DNA from: Bradyrhizobium frederickii
GTDB lineage: Bacteria > Pseudomonadota > Alphaproteobacteria > Rhizobiales > Xanthobacteraceae
NCBI RefSeq assembly: GCF_004570865.1
Contig: NZ_SPQS01000014.1
Span: 124,001 to 188,000 of the forward strand
Direction of reading: 5' to 3'
Length of the DNA stretch: 64,000 bases
Shown here: positions 53,149 to 61,668 of the stretch, piece after piece
How positions within the stretch are numbered: position 1 is the first letter of the stretch
Layout of the letters: the number at the start of each line of letters is the position of its first letter
Notes under the pieces: generated by a model
What the model was told of the DNA's origin: nothing
The model's input: the letters and a program-made list of their open reading frames with translations, nothing else
Databases searched by the model: none
Position numbers and translations under genes: made by a program

Positions 53149-54690
53149 TCAGCTCTGCTTCGGGTCGAGCGTGGTCGACCACAGCGCGACATCGGCGCGG
53201 TCGCGCAAGGTCACAATCATCTGGCCGGAGGCGCCGTCGATCTTGACGTGACCGAAGAACTGCATGCCTGCGGAGGGCGGCAGGTTCTGGCTGTTCTTGC
53301 CCGGCGCCTTGACGAAGAGCACCTCGGGTCCAAAGGTGTTGTCGAGCGCGGCCGGACCGAACGTGCCGGCATGCAGCGGGCCCGAAACGAATTCCCAGAA
53401 CGGCTCGAACTCCTGGAATTGCGCCTTGTTCGGATCGTAATAATGCGCGGCGGCGTAGTGCACGTCGGCGGTCAGCCACACCGTGTTGCTGATCGGCGCC
53501 ATCTTGATGAAGCGCAGGATGTCGGCAATCTCGAACTCGCGGCCGCGCACCGGACCATCGCCTTGCGCGACGGCCTCCGAGCCGCCTTTCGGCCCGTCTG
53601 ATACGACGAGACTGAGCGGCATGTCGGAGGCGATCACCTTCCAGGTCGCGCGCGAATTGAGCAGGCCGCGCTTCAGCCAGGCGATCTGGTCCGGGCCGAG
53701 GAAATAGCTCGCGGGGCCGTATGCGGTTTCGAGATTGGGGCCGTTCGCGCCGCGATAGCTGCGCTCATCGAGCATGAACACGTCGAGATGGGGGCCGTAG
53801 GAGATCTGGCGATAGACCCGGCCAGGCTCATTGATGCTTTCGCGCAGCGGATACATCTCGTGGAAGGCGCGCGCGCCGCGCGCGGCGAGCAGCGCGATGT
53901 CGCGCTCCTTGTAGGCCGCCGGCAGCTCTTTCGAGGCCGACCAATTGTTGGTCACTTCGTGGTCGTCCCACTGCACGAAGATCGGCACCTCGGCATTGAA
54001 GGCGCGCAGATTGTCGTCGGTGAGATTGTATTTGTGCGCGGCGCGGTACTCGTCCAGCGTCTCGGCGACCTTGGCCTTCTCCGGGATGGTGACATTCTTC
54101 CAGATCTTGCCGTCGGCGAGCTTGACCTCGGATGCAATCGGGCCGTCGGCGTAGATGGTGTCGCCGGAATGCAGGAAGAAGTCCGGCCGGTGCTTGCGCA
54201 TCGCCGAGAAGGTGAACATGCCGCCGTCGTCAGGGTTGATGCCCCAGCCCTGGCCGGCGACATCCCCGCCCCAGACGAAGCTGACGTCGCGGCGGTCGGC
54301 CGGCGCGGTGCGGAAACGGCCGACGACCGCCTCGCCCTCGACCGCGCTGTGCGAGAGATCGCGGAAGCGGACACGGTAAAAGATGTCCTGGCCGCCCGGC
54401 AGGTTCTCGATCAGCATCTTTGCGGTGAAGTCGCTCTCGGGGAGCGCCGCGATCGGCGGCAGCGCACGGGCATCCCTGAACGTATCGGTCGTCGCCACCT
54501 CGACCAGCATCTGCGCGGGCCGGTCGGTGCGCGCCCACACCACGCCGCCATCGACCGTGACGTCGCCCGATTGTACGCCGTGAGTGACCGGCGGCCGATC
54601 GGCCGCGCGCGAGAGATAAGGCATCGCGATGGTGCCGAGCGCACCCGCGCCGGTAGTAAGGAAGCGGCGGCGGGAGAATTTGATGTTCAT
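53149..54690 (-). CDS. phoD: Alkaline phosphatase D (PhoD-type), Tat-exported
   Basis: A 513-residue phosphodiesterase/phosphomonoesterase. The N-terminus has a Tat signal (SRRRFLTTGAGALGTIA). A fibronectin-like domain (THGVQSGDVTVDGGVVWART) precedes the metallophosphatase core, with FFLHSGDTIYADGP, WDDHEVTNNW and WLTADVHYAAAHYYDP carrying the Fe/Ca-binding residues. It hydrolyses phosphate esters in the periplasm. No Pho box was evident upstream. It is convergent with the receiver gene and upstream of nothing on its strand. Confidence 0.93.
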   Translation of the reverse strand: MNIKFSRRRFLTTGAGALGTIAMPYLSRAADRPPVTHGVQSGDVTVDGGVVWARTDRPAQMLVEVATTDTFRDARALPPIAALPESDFTAKMLIENLPGGQDIFYRVRFRDLSHSAVEGEAVVGRFRTAPADRRDVSFVWGGDVAGQGWGINPDDGGMFTFSAMRKHRPDFFLHSGDTIYADGPIASEVKLADGKIWKNVTIPEKAKVAETLDEYRAAHKYNLTDDNLRAFNAEVPIFVQWDDHEVTNNWSASKELPAAYKERDIALLAARGARAFHEMYPLRESINEPGRVYRQISYGPHLDVFMLDERSYRGANGPNLETAYGPASYFLGPDQIAWLKRGLLNSRATWKVIASDMPLSLVVSDGPKGGSEAVAQGDGPVRGREFEIADILRFIKMAPISNTVWLTADVHYAAAHYYDPNKAQFQEFEPFWEFVSGPLHAGTFGPAALDNTFGPEVLFVKAPGKNSQNLPPSAGMQFFGHVKIDGASGQMIVTLRDRADVALWSTTLDPKQS

Positions 54691-54784
54691 GAAGCTGGCT
54701 CCGAACCCGAGCTCGCAGGAAGGCGCGTCATTCGGCGCAAGCTATATTGAGGCAATGTGACGCAGCGATTACGCGCGCCAGTGC

Positions 54785-56230
54785 TCAGGCGTTGCCGGCT
54801 GCCCGGAACGGGGCGCCCGCGCGCTGCAGGTTCGGCAGCAGGCTGAACAGCACCGCCTTGCGGTCGGCGACGGCGGCGTGGAACTGATCCAGCGCGATGT
54901 TGAAGGCCGTGAGCGCGCCTTCCTCGATCGCGCCGTGATCATAGCAGCGCAGCGTGTCGCGCAAGATCTCGTCAGCCTCGGTCTGCATCTGGTCGAGCTC
55001 TTCGGTCGTCTCGCACTTGCGCGCTGCCGCGATCATGTCGAGCAGACGTTCGCGCTGATGATTGTTGCTGTCGCGCTCGTCCTTCTTCAGGTAGCCCGCG
55101 AACCAGGCGCCGATCGAGCCCATGGCCGAGAGCGCCATCAGGCCCCACCAGATGTAATCGCTGTATTTGTCGAGGAAGGTCTTTTCCTCGCCGTCGACGA
55201 AGGCGGCGGCGCCGGGATGCACCGGGATCACCGCATCCTTGTCGGTATCGGGCGTTTCGATCTTCGCCGCGAGCGGGAATTCGGTCACCAATTGCTGGCG
55301 CACGGCGAACAGCTGGCGCGTGAACGCCGCGATGGTGGTTTCGGACACGCCTTTGCGCGCCACGATGTGGTGCGAGAAGCTGATGGTCTTGACCTCGTCC
55401 TCCGGGCGGGCAGGCGAGCCGCCATAGGTGCCGGCGGGAATCTCGGACGCTTCGTAGACCGGATGGTTCTGCGCGATCGCATCCGCCGAATCGATCGCAA
55501 TGAAGCTGGGCGCGCCGAAATCCTTGGTGGAGGCGGCGATCGCATCCGCCGTGATCTTGCTGTTGACGGGGCCCGCCGCGAGATAGACGTCGGCTTTCTG
55601 GGCCTTGATCGCCTCGGCCACCTCGTTGGCGGGGAATTGCACGATCTCGACCTTGGCGGCATCGACGCCGTATTGCTGCAGGATCACCTTGAGCAGATTG
55701 ACGTTGGCCTGGGTGCGGCCGACCACGCCGACGCGATGGCCGGCGAGCTGCGAGATCTTGGTGATCTTGGCGCCCCGCTTCTTGCCTTTGCCCGGGACGG
55801 ACCACAGCACCACGACGTTCTTGCGCAGGGTCGCGACCGCTTGCGCGTTCTTGGGCACATCGAGGTCGCCGCGCACGATGGCGAGATCGACCTTGCCTTC
55901 GGCGAGCGCATTGGCGCTGGCCGTGGCGCCGTCGGTCTGGATCGGCCGCAGCCGCACCTGGCCCTTGCTCTGGCTGAAGGCCTGCGTCAGCGTCTGCACG
56001 ACCTTGACGTCATCGCTGTTGGCGGGGCCGACCGCGATCTTTAGCGTCACCGGCCGCATCGCGAAGTAATAGCCGCCGGCGAGCGCGCCGACGATCGCAA
56101 GCACGAATGCGAGAGACACCAGGGCCGTCTTCCGCGCCGCGGATCGCGGCGAAGGCGGAGAGGGCGCTTCGGCCAGGTCCAATCCCCCGGTCATCGATCT
56201 CCCAGACAGGCGCTTGAGGCTCAGTTTCAT
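54785..56230 (-). CDS. Membrane-tethered TAXI-family solute-binding protein with cytoplasmic tail
   Basis: A 481-residue protein: about 32 cytoplasmic residues, a membrane helix (ALVSLAFVLAIVGALAGGYY), a TAXI substrate-binding domain of about 270 residues (LKIAVGPANSDDVKVVQTL; VRGDLDVPKNAQAVATLRKN), a second helix (YIWWGLMALSAMGSIGAWFA) and a charged helical tail to the end. TAXI proteins usually bind organic acids for a TRAP transporter, but no dctQM genes are here. The arrangement looks like a receptor or tethered binding protein. The ligand is unknown. It is upstream of and on the same strand as the PhoD gene. Confidence 0.85.
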   Translation of the reverse strand: MKLSLKRLSGRSMTGGLDLAEAPSPPSPRSAARKTALVSLAFVLAIVGALAGGYYFAMRPVTLKIAVGPANSDDVKVVQTLTQAFSQSKGQVRLRPIQTDGATASANALAEGKVDLAIVRGDLDVPKNAQAVATLRKNVVVLWSVPGKGKKRGAKITKISQLAGHRVGVVGRTQANVNLLKVILQQYGVDAAKVEIVQFPANEVAEAIKAQKADVYLAAGPVNSKITADAIAASTKDFGAPSFIAIDSADAIAQNHPVYEASEIPAGTYGGSPARPEDEVKTISFSHHIVARKGVSETTIAAFTRQLFAVRQQLVTEFPLAAKIETPDTDKDAVIPVHPGAAAFVDGEEKTFLDKYSDYIWWGLMALSAMGSIGAWFAGYLKKDERDSNNHQRERLLDMIAAARKCETTEELDQMQTEADEILRDTLRCYDHGAIEEGALTAFNIALDQFHAAVADRKAVLFSLLPNLQRAGAPFRAAGNA

Positions 56231-56383
56231 CTTGGCCGGCGATTTACGCCCGCAATTGTAGCAAATTTCTTGTCCGGCGGGGTTACATCTCCGTCATGGT
56301 TAGCGGATGACGGAAATCCCCGTATGAACCCGGGCCGTACGCAAGGTGTTAGGGTAAAGTTCCCCTGAAGGACGGAGATGACC

Positions 56384-56674
56384 ATGGCAGAACGGCTCTC
56401 GGCGGAAGCGCGCAAGCAGGCGCTCGGCGGACTTCCGGGCTGGAACGAGGTTCAAGGCCGGGATGCCATCGGGAAGACCTTTATCTTCAAGGATTTCAAC
56501 GAGGCGTTCGGTTTCATGACCCGCGCCGCGCTGGTCGCCGAGAAGATGGATCACCACCCCGAATGGCGCAATGTCTACAAGACGGTGGAGGTGGTGCTGT
56601 CGACCCACGACGCCGGCGGCGTCACGGCGCTCGACGTCGCGCTGGCCAAGGCGATGAACGCGATCGCGGGCTGA
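56384..56674 (+). CDS. phhB: Pterin-4a-carbinolamine dehydratase
   Basis: A 96-residue PCD/DCoH-fold enzyme that dehydrates 4a-hydroxytetrahydrobiopterin in phenylalanine hydroxylase cofactor recycling. EKMDHHPEWRNVYKTVEVVL is the catalytic HHPEW motif, and FKDFNEAFGFMTRAALVAEK the helix before it. GGAG lies six bases before the ATG at 56384 (MAERLSAEARK), so the more upstream ATG at 56378 is less likely. The C-terminus (ALDVALAKAMNAIAG) is typical. No phhA is nearby. It is divergent from the TAXI protein. Confidence 0.92.
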   Translation: MAERLSAEARKQALGGLPGWNEVQGRDAIGKTFIFKDFNEAFGFMTRAALVAEKMDHHPEWRNVYKTVEVVLSTHDAGGVTALDVALAKAMNAIAG

Positions 56675-56776
56675 GACCTTGCCGACGTCTTGCAGCGATC
56701 GGCTACATCCCCATCTTGTGATCAGCCCGGATGCGGCGGTCCGCCGCCCGGGGGCTGAACGGGGAGTTTATCGAAC

Positions 56777-57148
56777 ATGGCTGCCGAACACAGCGTCGGT
56801 TTCGAGCCGGCCGATCGGCTCGCGGAGGATCGCGAGAGCGTTCGCCGCCGCTTCTGGCGCAAGCTGAAGCGCGTCGCCGCGCATCTGCCATTCGCCGAAG
56901 ACCTGCTGGCCGCTTATTACTGCGCGTTCGACCGGCAGACCCCGCGCCACGTCCAGGCCTCGCTGCTTGGTGCGATCGCCTATTTCATCCTGCCGTTCGA
57001 CTTCGTCGCCGACGTGATGCCGATCCTCGGCTTCGCCGATGACGCCGCCGTGCTCGCCACCGCCATCCGCATGGTCGCAGGCCACATCACGAACGAGCAC
57101 CGCGAAGCCGCCCGTGCCGCGCTGAAGCGTGGGGTGAGCGAGGCGTAG
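56777..57148 (+). CDS. YkvA family protein (DUF1232)
   Basis: A 123-residue protein. The core DRQTPRHVQASLLGAIAYFI followed by LPFDFVADVMPILGFADDAAVL is the DUF1232 signature, a membrane helix followed by the P-x-D-x-x-P-x-x-G-x-x-D-D motif. The N-terminal 40 residues are basic and helical. The function of YkvA proteins is unknown; the conserved acidic motif suggests metal binding. It is between phhB and the second TAXI gene, and convergent with the latter. Confidence 0.9.
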   Translation: MAAEHSVGFEPADRLAEDRESVRRRFWRKLKRVAAHLPFAEDLLAAYYCAFDRQTPRHVQASLLGAIAYFILPFDFVADVMPILGFADDAAVLATAIRMVAGHITNEHREAARAALKRGVSEA

Positions 57149-57221
57149 TCGTTCGCCTGCGGGTGACGATGGCGGAGCGACCCATCCGGGCTACGGACCG
57201 GATCGGCGTCGCGCGACTGCC

Positions 57222-58382
57222 TTACTTCCTCTCCGCCTGCGCCCGCGCCTTCTCCGCGTCCCATGCCTGGAATTGCCTGAACAGCGCCTCCTTGTCGATG
57301 TCGGAGCCCTTTGCAGCCATCGGGTTCTGCTTCAAGAAGGCCTCGAAGCGCTGCCGCGTCACCGGCTCGACGCCGTGCTTGTCGAGCCATTGCTGCGCCA
57401 CCGGCAATCTGTTCCAGCCTGCAAGCGGCGCCGCGAGCGAGACCTCCTTCCACTTGGGATGGAAGGGTGGGTTCTGCAGCGTCGGGAATTTCGTGAAGAA
57501 TGCGTCCACGAACAGCGCGAGCTTGCGATAGCGCTCGGTGTTGGGCGTCCAATTGTAGGCCGCAAGCACCGCGGGCACCGCGATCGTGTCCACGCTCTCG
57601 CCCTCCTTGATCAGGTTCGGATAGTCCTTCGCGGTCAGCGTTGCCGGCAGATAATCGCTCTGGAGCGGCTTTGCATAATCGACGCGCGCGAGGTGGAAGC
57701 GGCCGTCATTGCCGAAGGTCGAGACCGACTTGTACGGCTTGCCCCCGACCACGATGACGGCGTCGATCTCGCCGGCCTTCAGCTTCTCCATCGCGATGCG
57801 CTGCTCGACATAGACGAATTTCGCCTTGATCCCGAGCCGCTCGAACACGGTGAGCGCGGTGACGAAGGTGCCGCCGTTGGGCAGATCCACGCTGACCGTC
57901 TTGCCTTCGAGGTCTTTGAGCGTCGCGACCGATTTTGGCGCGATCACCTGCATCTCCTCGTTGTACAGCTTCGTCACGTAGGTGAATTGCCGCTTGATGT
58001 CCTTGGCAAAACCTTTGCGCTCGAGATAGTCGAGCGTGTCGGCGCGCACGATGCCGAGATCGACGCCTTGCAGGAACAGGATGTCGGCAACGCTCTGCAC
58101 CGAGCCGCGACCGACGATCGGCAGCACGCGGATCTTGTTGCCGTCGTCGAGAACGGAGGCGAGGTCGGCGCCGAACTGCACATAGGTGCCGCCGATCGTG
58201 CCGGTGATGAGCGTGACGGTGTTGGCGTTCAGAGCCTGCTTGGTCGAGGTCGAGCCGAACTGGAAGATCGCCTTCAGGCCGTCCGAGACCTTGGCCGGAT
58301 CGTATTCGGCCTGCTCGGCGCGCGCCGCGAAGGCACAGATGGTCATGATGGCGGCCAGCGCCATTCCGAAAAGGTTACGCAT
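57222..58382 (-). CDS. TAXI-family TRAP solute-binding protein, secreted
   Basis: A 386-residue protein with a signal peptide (MRNLFGMALAAIMTICAFAA) and a TAXI substrate-binding domain: ITGTIGGTYVQFGADLASVL (the T-G-x-x-G-G-x-Y opening), VRADTLDYL, LEGKTVSVDLPNGGTFVTAL and VDAVIVVGGKPYKSVS-type strands. It would bind a small acid such as glutamate or a dicarboxylate for a TRAP or similar system, but no transporter genes are next to it. It lies 18 bases after the Sel1-like gene, so the two are probably co-transcribed. The ligand is unknown. Confidence 0.88.
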   Translation of the reverse strand: MRNLFGMALAAIMTICAFAARAEQAEYDPAKVSDGLKAIFQFGSTSTKQALNANTVTLITGTIGGTYVQFGADLASVLDDGNKIRVLPIVGRGSVQSVADILFLQGVDLGIVRADTLDYLERKGFAKDIKRQFTYVTKLYNEEMQVIAPKSVATLKDLEGKTVSVDLPNGGTFVTALTVFERLGIKAKFVYVEQRIAMEKLKAGEIDAVIVVGGKPYKSVSTFGNDGRFHLARVDYAKPLQSDYLPATLTAKDYPNLIKEGESVDTIAVPAVLAAYNWTPNTERYRKLALFVDAFFTKFPTLQNPPFHPKWKEVSLAAPLAGWNRLPVAQQWLDKHGVEPVTRQRFEAFLKQNPMAAKGSDIDKEALFRQFQAWDAEKARAQAERK

Positions 58383-58400
58383 GATGTCCCCTGAAATGGT

Positions 58401-59258
58401 CTAGTTCGAGAGCTGGGCGAGGCGCTGTCGCGCCTCCGCCGATCCAAGGCTTGCGGCACGCTGATACCAGTCACGTGCGGCCGCGACGTCGGCAATGACG
58501 CTCCGCGCGTCGCTGGTGCCCAGCACCGCGGGATCATAGGTCTGTGCCAGCAGGAGCGCGGCCGTCGCGTCTTTCGCATTGGCTGCCCGTTCGAGCAGCA
58601 GGCGCGCCGCGCCAATATCGCCAACGCCGATCAGGCTTCTTGCGCGCGTCATAAGTCCGGCCAGCGTGTCGGCGTCGAGCGTTCTGACGGGCTCGGGCGG
58701 CACAGGCTGTGCCGCGGGAGTGGGTGCCGGAGTTTGGACTGGCACTTGTGCTTGAGTTTGTACCTGGGCCTGCAGCGCAGTCTGGTAGGCGGTCGCGATC
58801 GCTTCGCGACTTGGCATTGTCGGAGCCGGCAGATCCTGCTTGTCGGCGCTCGCCAGCATCGTGTCGGTCACACGTTCCGGATCCTTGAGCGGGATCTGGC
58901 GTATGGCCGGCGGGTTGGCCTGAGCTGCGCCTGCTGCGCTGCCGGCACTGTCGGCAATGAAGCTACGCAGATCCGACGGAAACAGCACGGCCGCGATCCC
59001 CGCGGCGGAGATCGCAAGCCCGGCGGCGACAAGGCGAGGCGCGACCCTGGTTCTGGGGCGCAGCGCCAGCGGCACGTATTCCCGCGGGTCCGGTGCTCCG
59101 CGCGGATCGGACAGAAACAGTGGAATTGGATCGTCCTGTGGAAGCTCGGCGCGCCTGGCGCGCGCCCGGATGTAGTCCGCCGTGGACGAAGGTGATGCAG
59201 ATCGATCGGAGTCGAGCGCGCGCGACTCCTTCGACGGACGGTAGGCCGTCGTCTCCAT
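58401..59258 (-). CDS. Sel1/TPR-like repeat membrane protein
   Basis: A 285-residue protein. Residues 1-70 are cytoplasmic and Arg-rich, a membrane helix lies near residues 75-95 (VAAGLAISAAGIAAVLFPSD), followed by a periplasmic Gln/Pro/Val-rich linker (QAQVQTQAQVPVQTPAPTPA). The C-terminal 90 residues form Sel1-like helices (ADTLAGLMTRARSLIGVGDI; DWYQRAASLGSAEARQRLAQ). It is a probable protein-interaction partner, expressed with the TAXI binding protein 18 bases downstream. Such pairs are seen in rhizobia but the partnership is unproven. Confidence 0.82.
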   Translation of the reverse strand: METTAYRPSKESRALDSDRSASPSSTADYIRARARRAELPQDDPIPLFLSDPRGAPDPREYVPLALRPRTRVAPRLVAAGLAISAAGIAAVLFPSDLRSFIADSAGSAAGAAQANPPAIRQIPLKDPERVTDTMLASADKQDLPAPTMPSREAIATAYQTALQAQVQTQAQVPVQTPAPTPAAQPVPPEPVRTLDADTLAGLMTRARSLIGVGDIGAARLLLERAANAKDATAALLLAQTYDPAVLGTSDARSVIADVAAARDWYQRAASLGSAEARQRLAQLSN

Positions 59259-59600
59259 GGTGTGATGCTCCCCATTACTGACGCAACGCAGGGGCAGTCC
59301 CGGTTTCAGTCTTCTTGTTGTTGTCCAGAAGTGCCCCGCAAACTGGAACCGGTAAATCGCCGTCCGATTCAGCCCAAAAAACGACGGCGGTTTGTGCGAA
59401 TCTGGAGATATTTAGGTTTGATTACGGCGGCGCGGCGGTATGCACCACCATTTTGCCCGCGATGGTTGAGGGATTATTTTCCGGGCGGCGGTGCGCTGGA
59501 GCGTTGCGTCGGAGGCAGCGCCCACGCAACGATACGCTCCAACGTCGTCCTGGCTTCCGCCAGGACGAAACTCGCGGAGGGAGCCTTCGCCGTTACATCC
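59259..59600. other. Intergenic stretch with two hairpins between the Sel1-like and quinone oxidoreductase genes
   Basis: No gene is supported. TGGAGCGTTGCGT (59497-59509) pairs with the complement ending ACGCTCCA at 59541, and GTCCTGGC/GCCAGGAC forms a second hairpin at about 59547-59566. The region probably holds the promoter of the minus-strand Sel1-like gene and the terminator of the oxidoreductase gene, which also runs on the minus strand. A small RNA is possible but not shown. Confidence 0.45.
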
Positions 59601-60575
59601 TCACGGATGCAGGATCACCTTGCCCATGGCCTGGCGTCCCGCCAGCACTTTCAACGCGTCCGCGGTCTGGGCCAGCGGGAAGGTGCGATCGACATGCGAT
59701 GAAATCTTTCCTTCCGCCGTCCACTTCACGAGCTTCTCGAGGTTGGCGCGGTTCTTGGCCGGGTTGAGCCGGGTCCAGGCGCCCCAGAACACGCCGCGGA
59801 TGTCGCAGCCCTTCAGCAGCGCGAGATTCAGCGGCATCTTCGGAATGTCGCCGGCCGCAAAGCCGATGACGAGGAAGCGGCCTTCCCACGCGATCGAGCG
59901 CAGCGCCTGCTCGGCGTAAGCACCGCCGACCGGATCGAAGACGATGTCGACGCCCTTGCCGCCCGTGAGCTTGCGCAGGCCTTCCTTCAGATCTTCCTTG
60001 GCGTAATTCAGCGTCAGCTCGGCGCCATGCGCCTTGGCGAATTCGAGCTTCTCGTCCGACGAGGCGCAGGCGATCACCTTCAATCCCATCAGCTTGCCGA
60101 GCTCGCAGGCGGCAAGGCCGGTGCCGCCGGCCGCACCCAGCACCGCGAGCGTCTCGCCCGGCTTCGGGCTGGCGCGATCCTCCAGCGCATGCAGCGCGGT
60201 GCCGTAGATGATGATGATGCCGGCCGCGCGGTCATAATCGAGATTGTCGGGAATCTTCACGATGGATGCCGCCGGCAGCGCGATCTTCTCGCGTGCGCCG
60301 TTGTGGCCGCAGGAGGCGACGACGCGATCGCCGACTTTCAGATCGGTGACGCCAGCGCCGATGCTCTCGATCACGCCCGCGACTTCCGCGGCCGGCGAGA
60401 ACGGGAACGGCGGCTTGATCTGGTACTTGCCCTGAATCATCAGGATGTCGAAGAAGTTCAGCGCCGCGGCCTTGATCGCGATCACCGCTTCGCCGGGGCC
60501 CGCCACCGGATCCGGCACCTCAGCGAGCACGAGGTCGTCGGGCTGGCAATATTGCGAGCAGAGGATGGCTTTCAT
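59601..60575 (-). CDS. NADPH:quinone oxidoreductase family (zinc-independent MDR)
   Basis: A 324-residue medium-chain reductase. MKAILCSQYCQPDDLVLAEV is the start, AALNFFDILMIQGKYQ the substrate-side region, and VLGAAGGTGLAACELGKLMG the Rossmann loop (A-x-G-G-x-G). The zinc-binding cysteines of alcohol dehydrogenases are missing, so it is a quinone-oxidoreductase-like enzyme. The in-frame ATG at 60575 follows AGGTG; a longer form is not supported. It is divergent from the dienoyl-CoA-reductase-like gene across 146 bases. The substrate is unknown. Confidence 0.9.
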   Translation of the reverse strand: MKAILCSQYCQPDDLVLAEVPDPVAGPGEAVIAIKAAALNFFDILMIQGKYQIKPPFPFSPAAEVAGVIESIGAGVTDLKVGDRVVASCGHNGAREKIALPAASIVKIPDNLDYDRAAGIIIIYGTALHALEDRASPKPGETLAVLGAAGGTGLAACELGKLMGLKVIACASSDEKLEFAKAHGAELTLNYAKEDLKEGLRKLTGGKGVDIVFDPVGGAYAEQALRSIAWEGRFLVIGFAAGDIPKMPLNLALLKGCDIRGVFWGAWTRLNPAKNRANLEKLVKWTAEGKISSHVDRTFPLAQTADALKVLAGRQAMGKVILHP

Positions 60576-60721
60576 GGCGGCACCTGAGGGCGTTTCGAGT
60601 GGAATTATAGTTGGCACGTTTCTGCCGGATTTAGCGCGGCCGGACAATCCGGATTCTTTGTCTCAGACAGCTCGAAGTCCTATCCTCGCAGGAGTGCGTG
60701 GAAACAGCGAGGATTCAAACG

Positions 60722-61561
60722 ATGTTTGAAACAGGCCTGCTCAGGGACAAGCGCATCCTCGTCACCGGCGGCGGCTCGGGTCTTGGCGCCGCGATGGGAC
60801 GACGTTTCCTCACGCTTGGCGCCGAGCTCGTCATTTGCGGCCGCAAGCTCGACCGGCTGGACGCAGCAGCGCACCGGATGCGTGAAGGCACTGGCGGCAA
60901 GGTCACGACGATCGCCTGCGACATCCGCGACGGTGGCGCGGTCGATGACATGATGGATCGGATCTGGCGCGAGGCGCCGCTCGATATCCTCGTCAACAAT
61001 GCTGCCGCGACGTTCATCGCACAGAGCGAGCATCTGTCGTTCCGCGCGGCCGATGCGATCCTGGCGCCGACGCTGCATGGCGCGATGTATTGCACGCTCG
61101 CGGCCGGCAGGCGCTGGATCGAGGCCAAGCATCGCGGGGTCGTGCTCTCGATCCTCTCGACCTCGACCATCACCGGCCGGGCCTTCACCGTGCCGTCGGC
61201 GATGGCGAAGTCGGCGCTGCTGGCGATGACCAAAAGTCTTGCCGTGGAATGGGGGCCGAAAGGCATCCGCACCGTCGCCATCGCGCCGGGTCCGTTCCCG
61301 ACCGCGGGCGCGTCGGGGCAGCTCCGCCCCGAAGGCCGAGACGAGGGCTGGACCGCACGCAATCCGCTGGGCCGCACCGGAGAGCACGGCGAGCTTGCCG
61401 ACCTTGCCAGCTTCCTGGTCTCGGACCGTGCTGCCTACATCAACGGCGAGATGGTCGTCATCGACGGTGGCGCGCATTTGCGCAGTTCCGGCGCCGAGGA
61501 TTTGCTCGGCTGGACCGAGGCGCAATGGGCCGCCCAGCGCGCCGCGCGATCCAAAGGCTGA
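60722..61561 (+). CDS. SDR of the 2,4-dienoyl-CoA reductase-like type
   Basis: A 279-residue SDR. RILVTGGGSGLGAAMGRRFL is the NADPH loop and LVNNAAATFIAQSEHLS the NNAG variant. The classical Tyr of Tyr-x3-Lys is replaced: VPSAMAKSALLAMTKSLAVE has Ser in its place, exactly as in mitochondrial 2,4-dienoyl-CoA reductase (DECR), which also matches at IAPGPFPTAGASGQL and ADLASFLVSDRAAYINGEMV. It probably reduces dienoyl-CoA in unsaturated fatty-acid breakdown. GAGGA precedes the ATG. It is divergent from the quinone-oxidoreductase-like gene. Confidence 0.88.
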   Translation: MFETGLLRDKRILVTGGGSGLGAAMGRRFLTLGAELVICGRKLDRLDAAAHRMREGTGGKVTTIACDIRDGGAVDDMMDRIWREAPLDILVNNAAATFIAQSEHLSFRAADAILAPTLHGAMYCTLAAGRRWIEAKHRGVVLSILSTSTITGRAFTVPSAMAKSALLAMTKSLAVEWGPKGIRTVAIAPGPFPTAGASGQLRPEGRDEGWTARNPLGRTGEHGELADLASFLVSDRAAYINGEMVVIDGGAHLRSSGAEDLLGWTEAQWAAQRAARSKG

Positions 61562-61668
61562 TACCGCTAACTGCCTTCCCAAATTGGACTTTCCCGGCTA
61601 TCCCTGCCTCGGGGACAAAGCGCGGCCGGGCCATCTTCCAGTCACAATATTGAGGGAACCACTCCAGC

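Noticed and set aside
59262..59767. Plus-strand frames running from the Sel1-like promoter into the oxidoreductase
   Set aside because: They have no conserved content and overlap the end of a well-supported minus-strand gene.
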